A program made the position numbers and the translations under genes. Shown here in pieces: positions 5,147 through 7,389 of a DNA stretch of 7,389 bases (positions within the stretch are counted from its first letter, which is position 1; each line of letters begins with the position of its first letter). This stretch comes from Bacillota bacterium (lineage in GTDB: Bacteria; Bacillota; Clostridia; Lachnospirales; Lachnospiraceae), in assembly GCA_023458855.1 (NCBI GenBank), contig JAEWWQ010000243.1, forward strand, positions 1 through 7,389, given 5' to 3'. Under the pieces are notes generated by a model that saw only the letters and a program-made list of their open reading frames with translations, did not search any database and had not been told where the DNA came from.

Positions 5147-6429
5147 AGAAAAAAAGTATCATTTTAGTTTCTCTACTTCTTGTATTTTCATGTTTTCTTG
5201 TAGTATTGAAAAATCTGCGGAGTAAAGAGACAGTAATAACCTTTGGTATGTTTGCGGACAGTAATTGGAATGCTCCAAGTGATGATGTAACAACGATTAT
5301 AGAAAAGGCAGTTAAAAAATTTGAAAATACACATAAAGGCGTAAAAATTGTGTTTGAGAAAGGTATTCTAAAAGAAGATTATTCGGAGTGGCTTCTTGGT
5401 AATTATTTAAAGGGAACGGAGCCGGATGTGTTTCTTATGTCAAACGACAGTTTCAACTTATTATCTTCCAAAGATGCATTATTAAATCTGGATACTTTGA
5501 TAAAAAAGGATAAAGATTTTTCTATGGAAGCGTATTATGCTTCTGTTCTGGAATCCGGTCAGTATGAACAACGTCAATATGCGCTTCCCTATGAAGTGGT
5601 ACCAACACTGATATGTGTAAATACTACACTTTTAAAAAAAGAAGGTATCCAGATACCCGAGAATAATTGGACTTGGGGAGATTTTCATACTATATGCAGA
5701 AAATTAACGAAGGATACAGATCACAATGGGGAATTAGATCAATTCGGTATCTATAATTATACATGGAAGGATGCTTCTTACGCGAATGGTGCAAAACTTT
5801 TTAATGAACAAGGAACTTTGAACTATGTCAGCAACAGGAAAGTAGCAAATGCTGTGAATTTTGTCTATCGTCTGGAAGCATTAAACGACGGTTATACCGT
5901 TACGGAACATGATTTTGAAGAAGGGCGGGTGGCATTCGCACCTATGTTATTATCGGATTACAGGACTTATAGGACATATCCCTATTGCGTAGAAAAATAT
6001 ACAAAATTTGACTGGACCTGTATTACCATGCCGGCAGGACCACAGGGAGATAATATCTCTGAAGTCAGTACTTTGCTTGCGGGTGTTAGTGCCAGAACAA
6101 AGGAAAAACAGCTTGCTTGGGAATTCTTAAAAATGTTGACTTATGATACAGATATACAGGCACAAGTGGCATCGGATGCAAAAGGAATCTCTGGATTACG
6201 TAAAATTGTCGAAAATGAAAAAATTTACGCGCAGCAGGAAAAGGCAGATACGAAATTTATGACGCTCGTAATGGAAAAAGGTGTTGCAATACCAAAGTTC
6301 CGTAAATATGAAGAAGCTTTTGTTATGATGAATGAAGGCGTGGAAGATGCGATGGAAAGTGATAAGAACATTACAGTTTCGCTATTGACGTTACAAAGAA
6401 AAATTAATAATTACCTTAAGAATGGATAA
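5143..6429 (+). CDS. Membrane-anchored extracellular solute-binding protein, family 1
   Basis: A 428-residue protein of the SBP_bac_1 family, which normally delivers oligosaccharides to CUT1 importers. Features typical of that family are KFENTHKGVKIVFE near 58-71, WTWGDF with KLT after it, and the calcium-loop-like DTDHNGELDQFG (191-202), then AWEFLKMLT in the C-lobe. The N-terminus (KKK then hydrophobic 6-22) has a single cysteine in VFSC, but Phe at -2 and more hydrophobic residues after it make a poor lipobox; an uncleaved membrane anchor is more likely. The start overlaps the regulator stop (ATGA), so it belongs to the sensor operon. No CUT1 permease or ATPase is visible nearby, and the downstream ATPase is CUT2-type, so this may be a second sensor input or auxiliary binding protein rather than a transport subunit. 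That role is inference; the fold assignment is solid. Confidence 0.9.
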   Translation: MKKKSIILVSLLLVFSCFLVVLKNLRSKETVITFGMFADSNWNAPSDDVTTIIEKAVKKFENTHKGVKIVFEKGILKEDYSEWLLGNYLKGTEPDVFLMSNDSFNLLSSKDALLNLDTLIKKDKDFSMEAYYASVLESGQYEQRQYALPYEVVPTLICVNTTLLKKEGIQIPENNWTWGDFHTICRKLTKDTDHNGELDQFGIYNYTWKDASYANGAKLFNEQGTLNYVSNRKVANAVNFVYRLEALNDGYTVTEHDFEEGRVAFAPMLLSDYRTYRTYPYCVEKYTKFDWTCITMPAGPQGDNISEVSTLLAGVSARTKEKQLAWEFLKMLTYDTDIQAQVASDAKGISGLRKIVENEKIYAQQEKADTKFMTLVMEKGVAIPKFRKYEEAFVMMNEGVEDAMESDKNITVSLLTLQRKINNYLKNG

Positions 6430-6449
6430 GCATTGGCTTATCCATTCTT
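6418..6449 (+). terminator. Hairpin spanning the stop codon, probable operon end
   Basis: AAGAATGGATAAG (6418-6430) pairs perfectly with CTTATCCATTCTT (6437-6449); an extra C-G pair gives 14 bp with a 4-base loop. The TAA stop (6427-6429) is inside the 5' arm. No T run follows (GCGTCAGAGG), so it is not a classic terminator. It may end transcription weakly, protect the mRNA 3' end, or allow partial readthrough into the ABC gene. A small stem AGAGG/CCTCT (6455-6468) follows. Confidence 0.5.
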
Positions 6450-6470
6450 GCGTCAGAGGATTGCCTCTTA

Positions 6471-6486
6471 AATATGATATTTGTCA
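6471..6486. promoter_or_regulatory. Shared dyad element, copy 2
   Basis: The minus strand reads TGACAAATATCATATT, one base different from the element at 2061-2076 before the sensor operon. The dyad is imperfect here (TGACA-AA-TATCA). A weaker related match, TGACGAATGCGA (6498-6509), lies 23 bp further on, and TGACACTTTA (6521-6530) is the reverse complement, with one change, of TAAAGTGACA at 2056-2065. The cluster suggests a binding region for the response regulator upstream of the importer gene. Confidence 0.5.
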
Positions 6487-6556
6487 TATATTAAAAATGA
6501 CGAATGCGACTCAAAAGTCGTGACACTTTACAGATGTATCAAAAATGAGAATACGG

Positions 6557-6562
6557 TATCAT
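6557..6562 (+). promoter_or_regulatory. Candidate -10 box for the ABC transporter unit
   Basis: TATCAT differs from consensus at one base and would give a start near 6569 and a leader of about 60 bases. The sequence 17 bases upstream (ATGTAT) is a poor -35 box. A promoter without a good -35 is what activator-dependent expression would look like, but the -10 call itself is tentative. Confidence 0.4.
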
Positions 6563-6628
6563 AAGCCTAAGTTAAGGAAAGAGAGCAAAAGGCCTTAATA
6601 AAGCAGAGAACTGAGGTGACGTGAAAAT

Positions 6629-7389
6629 ATGGAAGAAAAAGAACTGAGAATGATATTGGAAATGAGAGATATCGATAAGACATTTCCGGGCGTACATGCA
6701 TTAGATCATTGTAAATTTTCCCTTCAGGAAGGCGAGATTCATGCATTGATTGGAGAGAACGGAGCTGGAAAGTCAACACTCGTAAAAATTATGACAGGAA
6801 TCTACAGCGAGTATGATGGTGAATACAGATTTGCTGGTAAACCGGTTCATTTTAATAACATCAAAGAAGCACAGCAGGCAGGTATTTCCATTGTGCATCA
6901 AGAATTGAATATGATGAACGATCTTACCGTAGCACAAAATATTTTTATCGGACGTGAATCCAAAGGATTTTTCTGCTCGGATACAGATATAAATGAGATG
7001 ACTGAAAAACTGATTCAGGATTTTGAGATTCAAGTAGAAGCAACAGAATTATTGAAAAATCTTTCGGTAGGAAAAGCACAGATGGTAGAAATTGCAAGAG
7101 CGATGTCCTTCGAAGCAACAAGAGTACTAATACTGGATGAACCAACAGCAGCACTTTCGGAAGCCGAATCGGAAGATTTGTTCAGCAAGATGCGTGCACT
7201 AAAGAAAAAAGGGGTATCCATAATTTTTATTTCACACAGACTGGGTGAGATTATGAGGGTAGCAGATCGCGTAACCGTTATGAGAGATGGTGCTTACATA
7301 GATACATTAGATGTAGATAAATGCAGGGTAGACGATATTATACGTTTGATGATTGGGCGTGAGATTCTGGAAGAGCCAAAGCAGAAGAG
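6629..7389 (+). CDS. Sugar ABC importer ATP-binding protein, RbsA/MglA/XylG type (5' part)
   Basis: The frame is open from ATG to the window end, giving the first 253 residues of a protein that is usually about 500 residues with two nucleotide-binding domains. The first domain is complete: Walker A GENGAGKST (42-50), Q-loop Gln91 in IVHQELN, signature LSVGKAQMVEIA (145-156), Walker B RVLILDEPTAAL (165-176) and switch His203 in FISHR. Starts such as KTFPGVHALD and the IVHQELN motif are typical of the CUT2 family that powers ribose, galactose/methylgalactoside or xylose uptake; which one cannot be decided. GAGGTGA (6613-6619), 9 bases before ATG, supports this start over in-frame ATGs at 6650 and 6662. 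Permease and soluble binding-protein genes would be expected beyond the window. It probably is the transport target of the upstream sensing system. Confidence 0.95.
   Translation, partial: MEEKELRMILEMRDIDKTFPGVHALDHCKFSLQEGEIHALIGENGAGKSTLVKIMTGIYSEYDGEYRFAGKPVHFNNIKEAQQAGISIVHQELNMMNDLTVAQNIFIGRESKGFFCSDTDINEMTEKLIQDFEIQVEATELLKNLSVGKAQMVEIARAMSFEATRVLILDEPTAALSEAESEDLFSKMRALKKKGVSIIFISHRLGEIMRVADRVTVMRDGAYIDTLDVDKCRVDDIIRLMIGREILEEPKQK

Noticed and set aside
5182..5194. Lipoprotein signal at the VFSC cysteine of the SBP family 1 protein
   Set aside because: The -2 residue is Phe and the hydrophobic stretch continues after the cysteine, unlike a normal lipobox, so an uncleaved anchor is preferred. 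A degenerate lipobox cannot be fully excluded.
6567..7221. Four minus-strand ORFs in the last 800 bases
   Set aside because: They lie opposite the ATPase gene, whose Walker A, signature and Walker B motifs prove the + strand frame; that frame is open to the window end.
1..7389. Insertion sequences, CRISPR arrays, attachment sites or phage genes
   Set aside because: No transposase or integrase motifs, no regularly spaced direct repeats and no target-site duplications were seen. Although ssrA is a common integration site, the sequence after it shows no integrase in this window.

Overview
The window looks like chromosome of a low-GC, Gram-positive gut-type clostridium, most likely Lachnospiraceae. 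The grounds are AT-rich intergenic DNA, AGGAGG/GAGGTG-type ribosome binding sites, consensus sigma-A promoters with 17-bp spacers, and a clostridial-style tmRNA tag. The family assignment is inference. All supported genes are on the + strand.

Left part (1-2040): a complete tmRNA gene (ssrA, 30-364) with its -10 box at the window edge, then a gene-poor stretch (365-726) with a terminator-like inverted repeat. Next comes a small cysteine-bearing helical protein of unknown function (727-1170). A TetR/AcrR-family regulator (1317-1952) follows, with its own promoter, tandem palindromes, a possible 8-residue leader ORF overlapping its start codon, and a strong terminator (2004-2040). No gene sharing a transcript with the regulator is visible, so its target is unknown.

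Right part (2045-7389): a sugar-sensing and uptake locus. One promoter (TTGCTT-17-TATAAT) precedes four tightly packed genes: a membrane-anchored RbsB-like sugar-binding protein, a six-TM HisKA_3 sensor kinase, a NarL/LuxR-type response regulator (26-bp overlap with the kinase), and a second membrane-anchored binding protein of the unrelated SBP family 1 (ATGA overlap). A hairpin closes this unit. About 200 bp downstream starts a ribose/galactose/xylose-type (CUT2) sugar importer ATPase, which runs off the window.

Proposed working model (inference): the kinase has little extracellular sequence, so one or both tethered binding proteins probably report sugar occupancy to it. The phosphorylated regulator would then activate both the sensor operon and the importer operon. 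In support, a near-identical dyad, TGACAAAT[A/G]TCATATT (15 of 16 bases), lies upstream of both transcription units. The layout parallels the known clostridial XylFII-LytS-YesN xylose sensor, but uses a different kinase/regulator class and adds a second binding protein from another family. That combination is the most interesting content of the window. The sugar cannot be named from sequence alone.
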